Made by a program: the position numbers and the translations under genes
Assembly (NCBI GenBank): GCA_016801885.1
Contig: CM028902.1
Span: forward strand, 24,410,580-24,474,579
Origin: Toxotes chatareus
Taxonomy: Eukaryota > Chordata > Actinopteri > Toxotidae
Reading direction: 5' to 3'
DNA: 64,000 nt
Part shown: positions 35,052-47,928 of the stretch, piece after piece
Position numbering within the stretch: the first letter of the stretch is position 1
Layout of the letters: every line of letters begins with the position of its first letter
Notes under the pieces: model-generated
Told to the model about the DNA's origin: nothing
Database searches by the model: none
What the model saw: the letters and a program-made list of their open reading frames with translations, nothing else

Positions 35052-36926
35052 GCAATGTCACACACATGGTCACAGTTTTAGTCTAAATGTGTAGTTTGTT
35101 TTGTCATCTGGGTGAATGTTGTGTTTTGCTGTGTTTGTGGAACAGAGTCTATCTCCTGATGCAAGGCAGATTTCGGTGAAATGAAATCAAATGATGTAAA
35201 ATGAGATAAAACCTATAAGTCCCCGGCAACAAGGAGCACTAGGTTGGGATAAATGATCAGGAACATCGAATAATGAAGAGTAATCAGGATCCAGGTGTGT
35301 GACAGGTGTGAACATCTGTCATGTTCACAGGCAGAAAGAAAGATGAGCTGTGATATTAATTCTGAAAGTAAATAATCTTATCCTGAGATAATATTGATGT
35401 CATGTTTCTACACGACTTCCTCTTCAAGCTTTTACCATCAATGGGAAATCTATGAATATTTTATTTGCTTCCACTGTAAAAGCCCTGGCACCATGCTACT
35501 ATCCTGTGGAAGAACTATAGGACGCCTCACATATACTTTTATGAATTATACATCACAGACACATATTCAGTGCGTCTTGGGGAAGAGACGCTGAGAGATG
35601 AAGTCTTCATCAGGTCGGTGTGTGAAGTGACTGGCACAGAATAAAAAGTATGGTTTAGAATATACTGGTTCAGTCCTGACGTCTCCATACCTGAGGAGCA
35701 GTTGTCAAAGTTGAGGTCTCCCAGGATGACATCAAAGGCCACCAGGTCTTCCAGCACCTTCTCTCCTTCAGGTGGCTGGGATGAGGAATGACGAAACTCG
35801 GTCCCCCATCGGAGCAACAGGTCCAGCTGCTCACATCGCACAGAGGCGTCACCTGGTCGACCGTGCAGTGTGTGTGTGTGTGTGTGTGTGGTAAAGAGAG
35901 GGAGGAGGAAGAGAAGAAGCAAATGAATACAAAGTGCCGGCTGTATCACCCGAGCATGTCTGAATGAAACCTGAACCTGAGCTGAGCTACAGAAGAGAGA
36001 GTGAGAGAGAGACAACAAAGACACTATCACTACTGAGGGTGGGAAATGTCATGTATAATAATAATAATAATAATAATACAACAGGACACAATACGATGCA
36101 ACAGAACACAACGATCCACCCAGGACCTGATCTGGTCCAATCAGTTCCCATCTGAAAACAAAGGATAGTGCGAGTCCAGTCAAATCATTTTGATTGATTT
36201 AACCCAGAAATGACAAAATCTTTACACAACATCCGTTACATCAGAGCACGGATCTGAATCAGACTTAAGATGTTTCACTCGGGAGCTGCTGGAGAAAACA
36301 GGAGAGGGAATACTGGACTGAGATTGTGGCCGAAGTGGCCGGAGACACGACTCCACATGAATAATAATGTTGCTTCATGTCCTCTCCTGTGTTTCACAGT
36401 GGACTCTATAATCTTTTCACTGCACATTGTGTGTATGTACAATCAGAAGCACACACTGCACAGAATTAGTACTGTCCCTGAATTTAATGACAGTGTGTGT
36501 GTGTGTGTTTTTAACTTAATGACATGTGTTTATTAAGTTTATTTATTTTGCTGCTAATTTTAGTGACATAACATTAAGTCACCTTTGGTGCTGTTTTGCT
36601 TTGGCAGCGTTTGCCTCTGTCCTGCCAGTAAATCAGATAAATCGGAGTTAGAGAGAGAGAGAGAAGGGAGGAGGTGACTAGAGGGAGGTTGTGGGTGAGA
36701 GTGTGTGAGAGAGAAACAACAGCTGAATAGTGGAGAGTGTGAGAAACAAAGAGGTGTCAAGATATTGGTGGATGAGTAGGTGCCTTTGGCTTTGATTACT
36801 CTCAGCCCCAGCTCAAGTACATGTGAAATGTAATGTGCTTTTTTTTTTTTTACTGGTTCACTCAGAGATAGATAAAGCTGGGGGCTGTGTGGGTGTGTTT
36901 GCTGTACAGTTACCTATGAATGTGTG

Positions 36927-36964
<38 letters not shown>

Positions 36965-38363
36965 ATGCGCGCTTGTTTCAGCTTGGCTTTCTGTGTGTGG
37001 AAACTTGTGTGCGCAGACTTGGGTGATGTTCATTTATGTATTTGCAACTCAACAAAAATCCTATTCTAATGAAGCGCCACAGTCATAAGCAGGAACTTCC
37101 AAGACAACCAGGAGGTTTTTCCGTGAATGGTCAACAAAGTAAACACCAGAGGGGAATTTGGTTCTGATGCACTGCACAGGAGCTGGAAGGGATAATTATT
37201 TATTCATTTAAGTTCCCATCAGAACGTGTGTAAACAGAACTGTTACAGCTCACAGGCAGTGATGGGAAACATGTCCAGGCTGCTTCAGCTCAAACAGCAC
37301 GGCTTCCTTTACTGGATTTTAATTTTTTTTTTTTATTAGTCCACATCATCGATTGTCACCAAAGAGGACATGGTGACAATTTAGTTATTTGGTTCCTTTA
37401 GGCCTGTTAGCTTTGGCCTGTGTCAGGTGACACAGTGTTTAATGCTGTTTCATTTAAAGGAACAGTTTGAGTGGATCTCTGAACTGATGCCCACGCTCCC
37501 CTTCGTGGACATGTGAGTTTTTATTGATTGTTTTGGGGTCAGAAAAACAGGAGGTACACATTTTGATATATTTGGTATTTGAAATCTGCAATCCCTAATA
37601 AACAGAAAAGCAGCAGTCAGAGGGGCTGCTGAGCCAAAACAACAACACACAGCTCCCATGACTTTGACCCACAATGGTGTCACTAATAAATGTTCCCATA
37701 CACAGCGTGGGAAAGTTCCCACTTCTGCAACACACATGATTCTTCATCATTTTCTCTCTGTGTGTCATTGGGTCTTCCTGGAGTATGATAACATTTACGG
37801 AATAACTTCCCCTTTGACTTACTTTATGTATTTACTACATTCTGACAAGATGGCTGCTGCCAGTACTGCTAATGATGCTACTACTAGCAAACACAACAAA
37901 GCTGTTACACACATGAGAAACTGTTCTGACAGGTGAGAAGAGCAAAACACAATAATCATAGGATTCAGTTCAGTGTATGTCACACTGCGATAAAGTGATT
38001 CTTTTCCTCTCAGAAAAGAATCAGGTCTCTGCGCTCCTCCCCCTTTTCTCTTCCCTCTTATCCCTGTCTTACCCCCACATTGCAACCCCCCAAAGGTTTT
38101 GTGTTTGATGTATTTTTAGAAACAGCCCTGGCACTGCTATATTTAGGCCTGTGAGAAGCGTAGGAGGAGCTCAGAATAGCAGGCGAAGGGAAGGGTGGGG
38201 GGGGGGAGAGGAGGTGTCTTTGGTAAAAAATGAGGGAGGCATCGACCGGAGGCTTTAAATAGGGTTGTGACGCCTTCAACAGCTTGAGCCAGTCGCCATG
38301 GGAACAGCAGGAGGAGGCACGCAGGGGTTTTGATGCGCCCATTTATCTAGCTATCTGGACATA

Positions 38364-38406
<43 letters not shown>

Positions 38407-41400
38407 CTCTGTGCGTTGCTGGATGGTTAGTGAGAAACAATCATAAAGACACACTCAGAGCTAAGATGTTCTCTACTCTCAGCACCAAACAGCCTTGAAC
38501 AGTCAAAGGCATGTGATGGAAATCACATGCATACATTTATGTGTGCATGTGCATTCACATGCACACATAAAAGACAGCGACAGAGAGAGTTTGGACAAAT
38601 GAGGAATATTTAACTGTACCTTCTATGGCGTGGAGGTGCGTACACGTGAGATATCCCACAACCCTTTGCTCCTGATGGGAGGTGCCCACGTGAACCTGCA
38701 GGGGACCAGAGACAAACAGGACTTCATGTCACCGTGCCGTGTTCAAAAGCAGCAAGATCAAAGTCCACTTAACAAGTGTGTTTGTGTATGTAAAGCATGT
38801 GATCATAAGAGGCAAGGTGAAACTTTATTGATCCCTGTGGGGAAAACAGAGTCATTACAGCAGTAATTTCATTACGGCAGATTAGATGTGCTACATAACA
38901 GCAGAGGGGCATCCTGGGAGAAGGAAAACGAATTAAAAGTATGTACCACATGAAATCAGACAGAAACACCCTGCATTCACCCAGGAAGAAAAAAATAAAC
39001 AGAGAAATAATTCCATAACACAATTATGACGCCTGGATCCTGGAATTATAACCAGCTCATGATTATTAGATATGTATCTGAGAATTACAAGAACAAAAAC
39101 TGAATAATTACAACTATAAGTTCCCTGTGTTGCAATAATTACATATTATGTTATTATAATTAAGATAATAATAAAGATAACATAATAGATCTGTTATTGA
39201 CAAGAATAAGATACATGTACTGTAATAATTAAGTAATAATGATCTAATTATTATGGCATAATTATGAGATAAGGTTCCTGTTATAAAGAGACCAATTTCT
39301 CATAATGATTTTCTTGTAATTATAATTACCAGATATAATGTTTGTAATTATGAGACCTTTTTTCACAATTACGAAAAAATAATATTCATAATAATGACAT
39401 AGAAAATATCTTGTCTGGTCTTCACTGAAGGCAGCATAGTTCCATAATGCATACTGTACCACAAGTGAGAAAGATGAGATGTAAGATCAGGATGTGAGAA
39501 TAAGGAGAAAGTTAGTGTGCAAAGAATCCATTCATGTGTTCAGAGGAGGGTGAACCATGTGTCAGGTATTTTTAATGTGCAGATGGTGAAAACAATTCCA
39601 GTTGAAGTTTCTCACACTGATGTTCATGTTGTTCCTTCTGCATATTTAAAGTTTGTATTGAGACGTTTTAAATGAATATATGTCGGCTCCTCTTGCTCTG
39701 CACCGACTGTGACTGTCAGCAGATCTGATTGCAGGCTGCAGCAGCTGGAGCATTAGCATGTATATGGCTGCAACTGACTGATGTTGCTAAATAAAGGCCA
39801 GATGTGGTGAGCATTTCTGGGAGCCTGCTGTCTACTGATCAGCATCCAGCATCCAGACACAGTGTCTGAGCCCAGTTTCAGACGTACAGGTTGTATTTTT
39901 TTCTGCCCTGCGTTTCACACAGATCACCTGTGAACCAAACAGAGTCGCCAGTGTGGTCTTTTGATTTCCTGTTGATTGAGATCATTTTTTATTTTGGCAA
40001 TCTTATTTTTTTTATACTCATTTCTTCCTCTGTGGATGAAATTTAAAACACATCACTTTTTAGTCACGCTCGTGCCACGGCTCTCGGGAAGATGATTTCA
40101 TTTATAAATGAATGATCACTACAAAATGGATTGCAATGAAATTTTACACAGACAGTCATAGTTCCCAGAGAATGTCTATCTGGCTGATGCTGTTGAGCTC
40201 TGGACTCGTCCTTTAGTGCCTTCATCAGCTTTATATTTTTGGCTTTTAGTGAAATATCCCAGCAACTGCAGTATTGAATGGACTGCCATGAAATACAGTA
40301 CACAAATACACAACATGCACAACAGTGCCTACGTACAGCCTCACAGAGCTGCTAGCAAGGCTACTTATGACTCTTAGTGTTGTCGCACAACACACACGCA
40401 CAGATTATTTCATACACACACACACCGGGGTTGCAGTGAGTTTACACCTTGGAGGAAAAGTAGTCTTGGGAACAGAGCTAAGTAAAATAAACATGAACAT
40501 ACTGTTTGTTTGGAGTGTTCATTCTACACACTGTTAGCACTGTCCTGACTCAATCAGCGTGAGCTAAACACGGAGCTGAAGATATTATTTTTTCAGCACG
40601 TCCTCATGCACTTGATGCATCTTTCAATACTTCTTCCCAACCTCCATTTCTCCGTTCCACGCGGCATCAGAGTGTGAGCAAAGCTGCAATAAATTCAACA
40701 TCACTCGAGATTTAATCAGACACCTTCAGGATCAGCGCTGAGAAGTCCTTCAGCAACGGAGGAGCAAGACACGGAGCGAGGCAGCAGAGGCTGGCAGCTC
40801 TGAAGTGCTGGTGGGTGGATGCAGACTGATGAGGAGGAGGAGGAGGAATAAAGGGTTGCAGAGAAAAGGGAGATGGTGATTGTGGGGTGGTTAGTCTGAA
40901 GTGGGAAGGCGTCTGGGTGGAGTAGATCTATAACAAGGCAGAATACACCCGGTATGAGGCCAGCTTAGAGACGGCCATGGAGTCAACAATCAATGTATGA
41001 TCTAATCCGAGCAACAAACCGCACTGCATCATTTTTGTATATGTACTACAGACTATTGCCAGTTGCAGCAGAGCCGTAATTCAACATGCTGTTTATCCAA
41101 TTAATGAAAGCTTTTGCACTTGCTGTTCTAAAAGCTCGCTGTCTGGCAAGGTTTTTGCAGGGAATAATCCTCTGACCGACAGGAAAATAGCATTTCACCT
41201 TTCTGTCTTTTTGTTTTTTTCATTTTGGTATGTAAGAGAACAGCTGGCCTTTTTGAGAGCAGCGTGCTTATTCTCCCCCTGTGCCTGCATGGGTGTGGTG
41301 TGGTGGTGTTAACATGCGAGTGGTTGTGTCTACGTATGTGCAGGCCTGTGACAGAGAGGAGACCTGTCCAGTGTGAACCCAGCCTGTGACCCTGAACAGG

Positions 41401-43126
41401 AACTGACAGTGACAGCACTCGTCCGGTTGATCAGCAGGTGTTCTCTGGTAAATGCAGTAAAGCAGAACACAGTTCTGAGGATCAGAGACAAAAAGCAAAA
41501 GACCACTTAACCATTACACCCTTCACTGCTATAGAATGACAGAATTATACAACTTTGTTTTTGACAATCAGGGACTTGCTGTCCGAGTGTTGGCCATAAT
41601 TAATACTACTTATGATAACATCATTTCTAATTCATCATGGAACATTTCATAGATTAGCCACCGGTTCAGCGCATGTTAGACCTGACCTGGTTGGTTCAAA
41701 AAGGAAAACAAAGGTACAAAGCTGTAAAAAAACCCCCCACAAACTAACAAAAAAAAAAAAAAAAAAAGCCCTAAGGTCGATTTTTAGCTGCTCGCTGCTC
41801 CTTAGCTACCTACGTTCCTTCCAGTAGCTTCTTTTGCTGGGATTTAAAAACACAACTGTTGTGTGACGCTTTAATTTAGTCAAATTAATGTGTATAATTT
41901 AAGATCAATTCATGTCTACTATAATGAAGAAAGAAATTGGCATTTACCTCTCTGGTGAATAAGGCACCGTGTTAAAGCACCCCACTGAGGAGTAGACTTT
42001 CATTTAGACAAATGGAACAGATTGCCAATAATGGGATGGCTGTTTTGGCTTGGTATCTGTGCAGAACCCCTAATGAAAAATCCTAAAAGCCTCAATAAAG
42101 CATCAGTCTAATTAGCCAGATTTTAATACCAAACACAAAGCTCACATTGTAGACTAAAGTACAGTAAATACACCTTACAGCAAAGGCCATACATTTCCCT
42201 CTGAAGATTTGAGGCACTAATTCAATTACTCCTAATGGGATGAGTGTTTTGTGAGAGTGGGTGGGCTGGAGGAGCCGAAAAGACTGGTCCAATTTCGTTA
42301 AATGCCCCGATGGCACATTAACTTTTCTAATAATGTTGCATAAGATGTGAGACTGCAATGGTTTGCTTATACAACCTGACCAACCCTGTCGCCTATGTAT
42401 TTACACTGACCGGGCACATTATCAGAACACCATACTACATTTAACCAAAAACCCCACCTTCCTCATTCTTATCCTCATCCTCATCAGGTGACGGCTAAGT
42501 TACCTTAGCTTAGCATGAAGACTGGAAACAGCCTGGTTCTGTCAAACCCAAAAAGCTGACCACGACCCCTAAAGTTTACCAATTAACATGTTATATGTTT
42601 TACATGTCATCTGTATGTTACATATGTTTTGACTGTATAAAAGCTGAACTGTAAAAGCAAGGAGGGTGGGGGGTTGGGGATGTAGCTTCATGTTTAGCGT
42701 ATAGAGACGAGAGTGCTATTGACCTTATCTAGCTCTGCAAAAAAGCAATTCAGCTATCTCATTATTTAAGTGTTTAGCTTTTCCTTTAAGTACTAATGTA
42801 CCAAGTGTATTTAAATCCATAAATGTTGGTATAGTGGGAATTTTCCCTGCTTTAACCACTTTGTGTTAAAATCGTAAAAGTAATATTAAAGCCCATATTT
42901 GTTTCTGTTACATGTTTTATTCCTTCATTGCTTTTTATTTCTCAGTCTGAGTAAATCTCACCACAGGGGCCATTAAAATTTCATCTAATCATCTCATCCT
43001 TTCTTTTTCCCCTTCCCTCTTCCTTCCCCTCTGCTTGCCAGGCTCTGTATTAATATTTCAGGGACTTATCTATGCTTCAATAGGCGTGTGTGCAGCCTGA
43101 AACAGACATGATGCCTGAGGGGATTC

Positions 43127-43167
<41 letters not shown>

Positions 43168-44001
43168 TGCACACTCATGCTTACAAGAAAGCGGGGACTT
43201 CCATCGTGTTTATTTTGTCCGCGGTCTATGCAGAAGATGAAATTCAGATAAGGCTAACTCTGATCACAGTTCTGTGTAATGATAAAGGAAAACCTCGACT
43301 GGAAGCAGTTTGTGCTCAAAGTGTCTTTTTCCCTTCGTAAGTAGAAAAACAAAAACATGAAATGAAATTCACTGTATTTCTTAAAACAAAACCAAAGGAA
43401 AAAAAAAAAACAGCAAAAGCTAAAACTTCCCATGGCTTCCCTTCTTTACACTGCATCGAGACAGAAGTGAGCGCAACTGAAATGAGCTGTGAGAGGCGAT
43501 TTCACACTGGAAGCCTCCAGGGTGCTGTAACTAATTACCTTAACTTTACAAACAGACGAGGGGTGAGCCAAGGTTTCACCTCGCATTACTCGCATGAGTC
43601 TGATTGCTTCACTTGGAAACCAAGCAGCCAAATTATGGTGATGACAGACAGGCGGCAAAAAGCAGCAGGGTGACAGATGAGCTGTGGTTTTGTTTGTCGG
43701 TCTTTCCAGATGAGCAACGCCACAGACAGTCTTATATTTAAGTCTTTTCACTGTAAACAGTCAAGGATGTTGCTTTCCATCGCTGGAGACAGTCCATGGC
43801 AAGTAAAGGAAGGAAGACTGATGCTGCAGTGTTTCTAGAAGACTGGTAACCAGTGTTAGCCGGTAATGCTAATGTTGGCTGTGCAGCGATAGCAAAAACT
43901 TACGTATGAATAGCACCTTTAAGCTATTTGGGCCAGGTCAGATCGATTCTGACACAAGCTGAAGTCCAGTCTCAAGTCAACAGAGAAAATGGTAGTCAGT
44001 C

Positions 44002-44036
<35 letters not shown>

Positions 44037-45077
44037 ATCAATCGATCAACTGACCAATCGGCCAATCGATCAATTGATCAATCAATCGACCAATCGGCCA
44101 ATCAATCAATCAATCAATCCACATAAAGTCTCAGATCATTTAAGACAGATGATTTATGGGTTAAATCTTAAGTCACCTGAGATTCGTTGTGTGTTAACAG
44201 ACAAGTTAAACTCAAGCTTTAAGTCAGTTCAGGTCAAGTCACCTCTCAAGTCATCTAAGACAAATCCATGTCAGTAGTTTGTTAATAAGAAGTCTGTTAA
44301 TTCCAGTGAGCAGTCAGGTCCAATTAATTTCTCAGGTCCTCATTTTTCTAACTTAATAAAAAGCCTCAGATCTATAGCTGTGGCGTATCACATAGTCTTG
44401 TGTGAGTGGAAGTGAGTGGAACTCCACTCCCCAAAGTAAAGAGAAATATAAAAGAGCAGATGGTCTGACTGAGATAAACTATGCTGCTAGAACGGATGTG
44501 TGCTGTTGCCTTTGATTGAGTGTTTGATTAAAGCACGATTCCGGTATTTTGCAGCCTGGTGTATTTCCCATAAATGTGGCTATTATGACCATCCATGGGT
44601 GGTGCTAACTTTGCATTTGCCAGCTCGGTATCACAGATTCAGGGAAATGAGGACTCACGCAAAACACTGTTTATCAGGGAAATCATTTGTCTCTGAACAC
44701 TGGCCTCTGAGTCTGACTGAAAGTTAAACAGGATGTAGCTGCAAATGCAAAGTTAGAACAACCTAAAGAGCCGCAGCAGACATATTTATGGGAAATAAAC
44801 CAGGCTGAAAAACACCAAAATTATCCTTTCGGTTTTGCATTGAAAGACAGGTTGAAAACCAATGTGCTGCAGAACAGGAAAGCAATTTGTGGCAATACAT
44901 TGAATTGACCTTGATGGTGAACAAAGGGCCTTTTGGTCATTAACAGCCAGGGCTAGATTTGGGAAATTCTCCCATTGATTTCCATTCTATCCAATCTAGG
45001 ATTTGAGTGCATCCCTGTTTTCAAGCCTAATCCGCAGTAATGCATTTGAACTGTGTATTTACACACATGCACACACT

Positions 45078-45138
<61 letters not shown>

Positions 45139-45282
45139 CTCTTCTACCATGCACTTAGTAGTTTGAAATAATTATAAGAGGGGATAAATGTTGAGACTGA
45201 AAAGCTTTAATTACGGAGCCAGAGCTGGCTCTCTCTTTAGGGAAACATTTTTTAATTAATATTCTATCTCTGCCTCTCTCAC

Positions 45283-45335
<53 letters not shown>

Positions 45336-47896
45336 CATCACTTCTCCACAAGAGACAGTTTAGATTTATGTTGCTGACCTGCTGCTGCTCTCCAGGTAAA
45401 TACATCCATGGGGAAATTATGAGAATCTGTGTATGTCTTGAGTGAGATCTGCTGGAGACTGAATTCATTTAAGAAGAACACCATCTGACATGCTTATGAT
45501 TGAAATAAATCACTCCGATAACAACAGCAGAAGATGGCTGTAGGTTTTTGGCATCATCATCATCATCAGGTCTATGACCCGAATCAAACTCTGTTCTCTG
45601 GGAGAAAAGTCAGACGTGCGGTTAGCTCATCCACCACCCGGACCTCCACACGCTTCACTTTTACCCTGATACATAGCGACACATTACTGTCTACACTGGC
45701 ACTGAACACTGGGATTGGACGTAAATCCTGAGGTGTAGAATCACCCAGTATGGCTGTGATTCCTGCAGGGATACTGGTTCTGCTCAGACCGATGATAATT
45801 TAATCAAAATAATTTCCCACACAAAATGTACGACGGCATCAGGAGACAATTTTGTAAAACCCTGAGTCATTACATTCTTTGGTTCTGAATCAATTTTTCA
45901 TTATTTAAACATTTCACTTCAGCAATCGAAGGAATTTTCATATGAATAAATGTCCATTTTGATTCACAAGGGTCATTAAATAGTTATTGCAACACCTGAG
46001 TCCAGAGGCATAAAACCCTGTGTAGGTTCTAGACTAAAGCTCTGTTTCTCCACAGCCTGTACTGTTTGCATGTTTAATGTTAGGGCGGTGGAACAGTGGA
46101 TACAGCAGTCTGTACTGTTCAAACCCATGGATTAATAGGGGGCTCTCCACAAAGACAAGCTCCCCCAGTTTTCATGTGCTTTGACCCTGGGCTTTGAGGT
46201 TTCCTCCAGGCGCTTCTTTGTCCTCCCACAGTCCAAAGACATGCTGGTTCGGTTAACTGGTGACTCTAAATTGCCAATTTGTCTATCTAGCAACCTGCCC
46301 GAGGTGTACCCCGCCTCCCCACCCCCACAACCCTCAACAATACAGCTAATGGATGAATGGATGTTTGGATCACATTGAGAATTAAAGTGTACAATAGAAA
46401 AAGGAATGATTTGAAGATCACCACTTTAACAATGACCTGACTGAGTTTCCTGGTTTGTGTTTGATATGAAAGAACAGACAGCGTCTGGTAGCTGCACCGA
46501 GAAAAGCAGCATGAACATCAGGTACATCAAATGAACTGCATCTAATGACATGCACCCCAGCTGGTGGTGAAGTGAGGCAGAGTGGTAATGAGTGAGAGTG
46601 ACCAAAGGTTCATACAGGGGAAGAGAGGGTTCACAACAAGACGCTGCCTTGGAAAGCTGCCGAGACGTGTGGAGGACAGGGTGTGAGGAAGGAACAGCAG
46701 GCACATCAAAAGCCTGCAAGCTGGCTGGGAGACGGGCAGGTTACAGCAAGAACCGATGCTGAACACTTTTCCCTGGCTGAGAACAACAACGAGCAGTCAG
46801 GACGCAGCGTACTGTAGTAAGAAACAAAGCACGCGGCTCTAAAAGCTCCTTCAATATTGATGGCACACAAAGTGGCTGTTAACAGCATCTCAAATGTCTA
46901 TTTGAACTCTGCCACATTTGATTAGCTCGCTCGGGTGTTTGGTAGCAGTGCAAGTCAAACTCAGAAAACCCTGACCCGTGAAGACATTTCCCCGGTCTGC
47001 CTCATGCTTTATTGACATCAGGGCTGGATAATGAACTGAATTTATGGAATTACCAACATCATGAACCAATTACCAACTAAGCAGCTAACTTCAGCCAGTC
47101 AATTAGTGCAAAGTCCAATACAGAACTCCAGGCTCTTTCACTTCTCATATATGCCAGCAAGTGGATCCTGACTCTTGAAGAATGAACTTTCTTCCTCACA
47201 AGTAGGCGTTTCTAGATGTTTGGACAAACCAGTGTTGTTATTTTGCCTGAAGCTACAGTTTCAAATGTGTCCATCTTTGTGCTGCTTCACTCATGGTACA
47301 GGATTAAGGCGTGCAGCTTTAAAAACAGAAAAACCATCCACAGACATGCTGCTCTATCACCTCAAGCACACAATAGCTAATACAGCACAACGTAATTCCG
47401 ATGCTTGATAGTTACAAGCCTCACTATATTATTTTGCTGGAGCTCAGGAAAGCAAAGAATCTAGGAAAAATCTAGAAAGTGTCATTCAAATCATTCTAAC
47501 CGTGTCCTTGATTAGTACGAGGAGCAGCTGAGGTGTAGCTGTAGCCTGAATAAGTAGCTCCTGGCAGTAGGGAGAGCAATTTTGTTTAACATTGTTTGGT
47601 TTCCTTCCCTGTCAGCTGGGAGCACAAGCAGCTCGCACTGAGACATGTACGTGCCAGCTGGCTGACAGCCAGCTTGTCAGAGGGACCTGGAGTGACCTCG
47701 TATACACGGAGGTGGTGAACGAGGAACGCGGGTCCAGGTTGTAAGATGCAGAGACAGTCAGCAGGCAGCAGGGCTAACAGGATGAGACTGTCAGCATGCA
47801 GGCTGTGTCGGAGTGTGTCTTTATTAGATCTGGTATCTATACGGACATAAATAAACAGATGCTCACACACACACACACGCACACGCACACACACAT

Positions 47897-47928
<32 letters not shown>

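Larger units (their letters stand above)
35853..38619 (-). other. smpd3 intron 4
   Basis: 2.8 kb with (ATA)n at 36056-36078, (GT)n at 36932-36963, a G-run near 38197-38207 and (AC)n at 38367-38404. No exon or identified transposon. Confidence 0.5.

Noticed and set aside
38810..38960. Full retroelement insertion
   Set aside because: Only one familiar phrase is present; listed at low confidence as a possible tail, not as an element.
43362..43751. Open frames on both strands at 43.4-43.7 kb
   Set aside because: Both strands open with no family resemblance; kept only as a candidate regulatory block.
44003..44119. CRISPR-like repeat array
   Set aside because: Tetranucleotide microsatellite without unique spacers, in a vertebrate genome.
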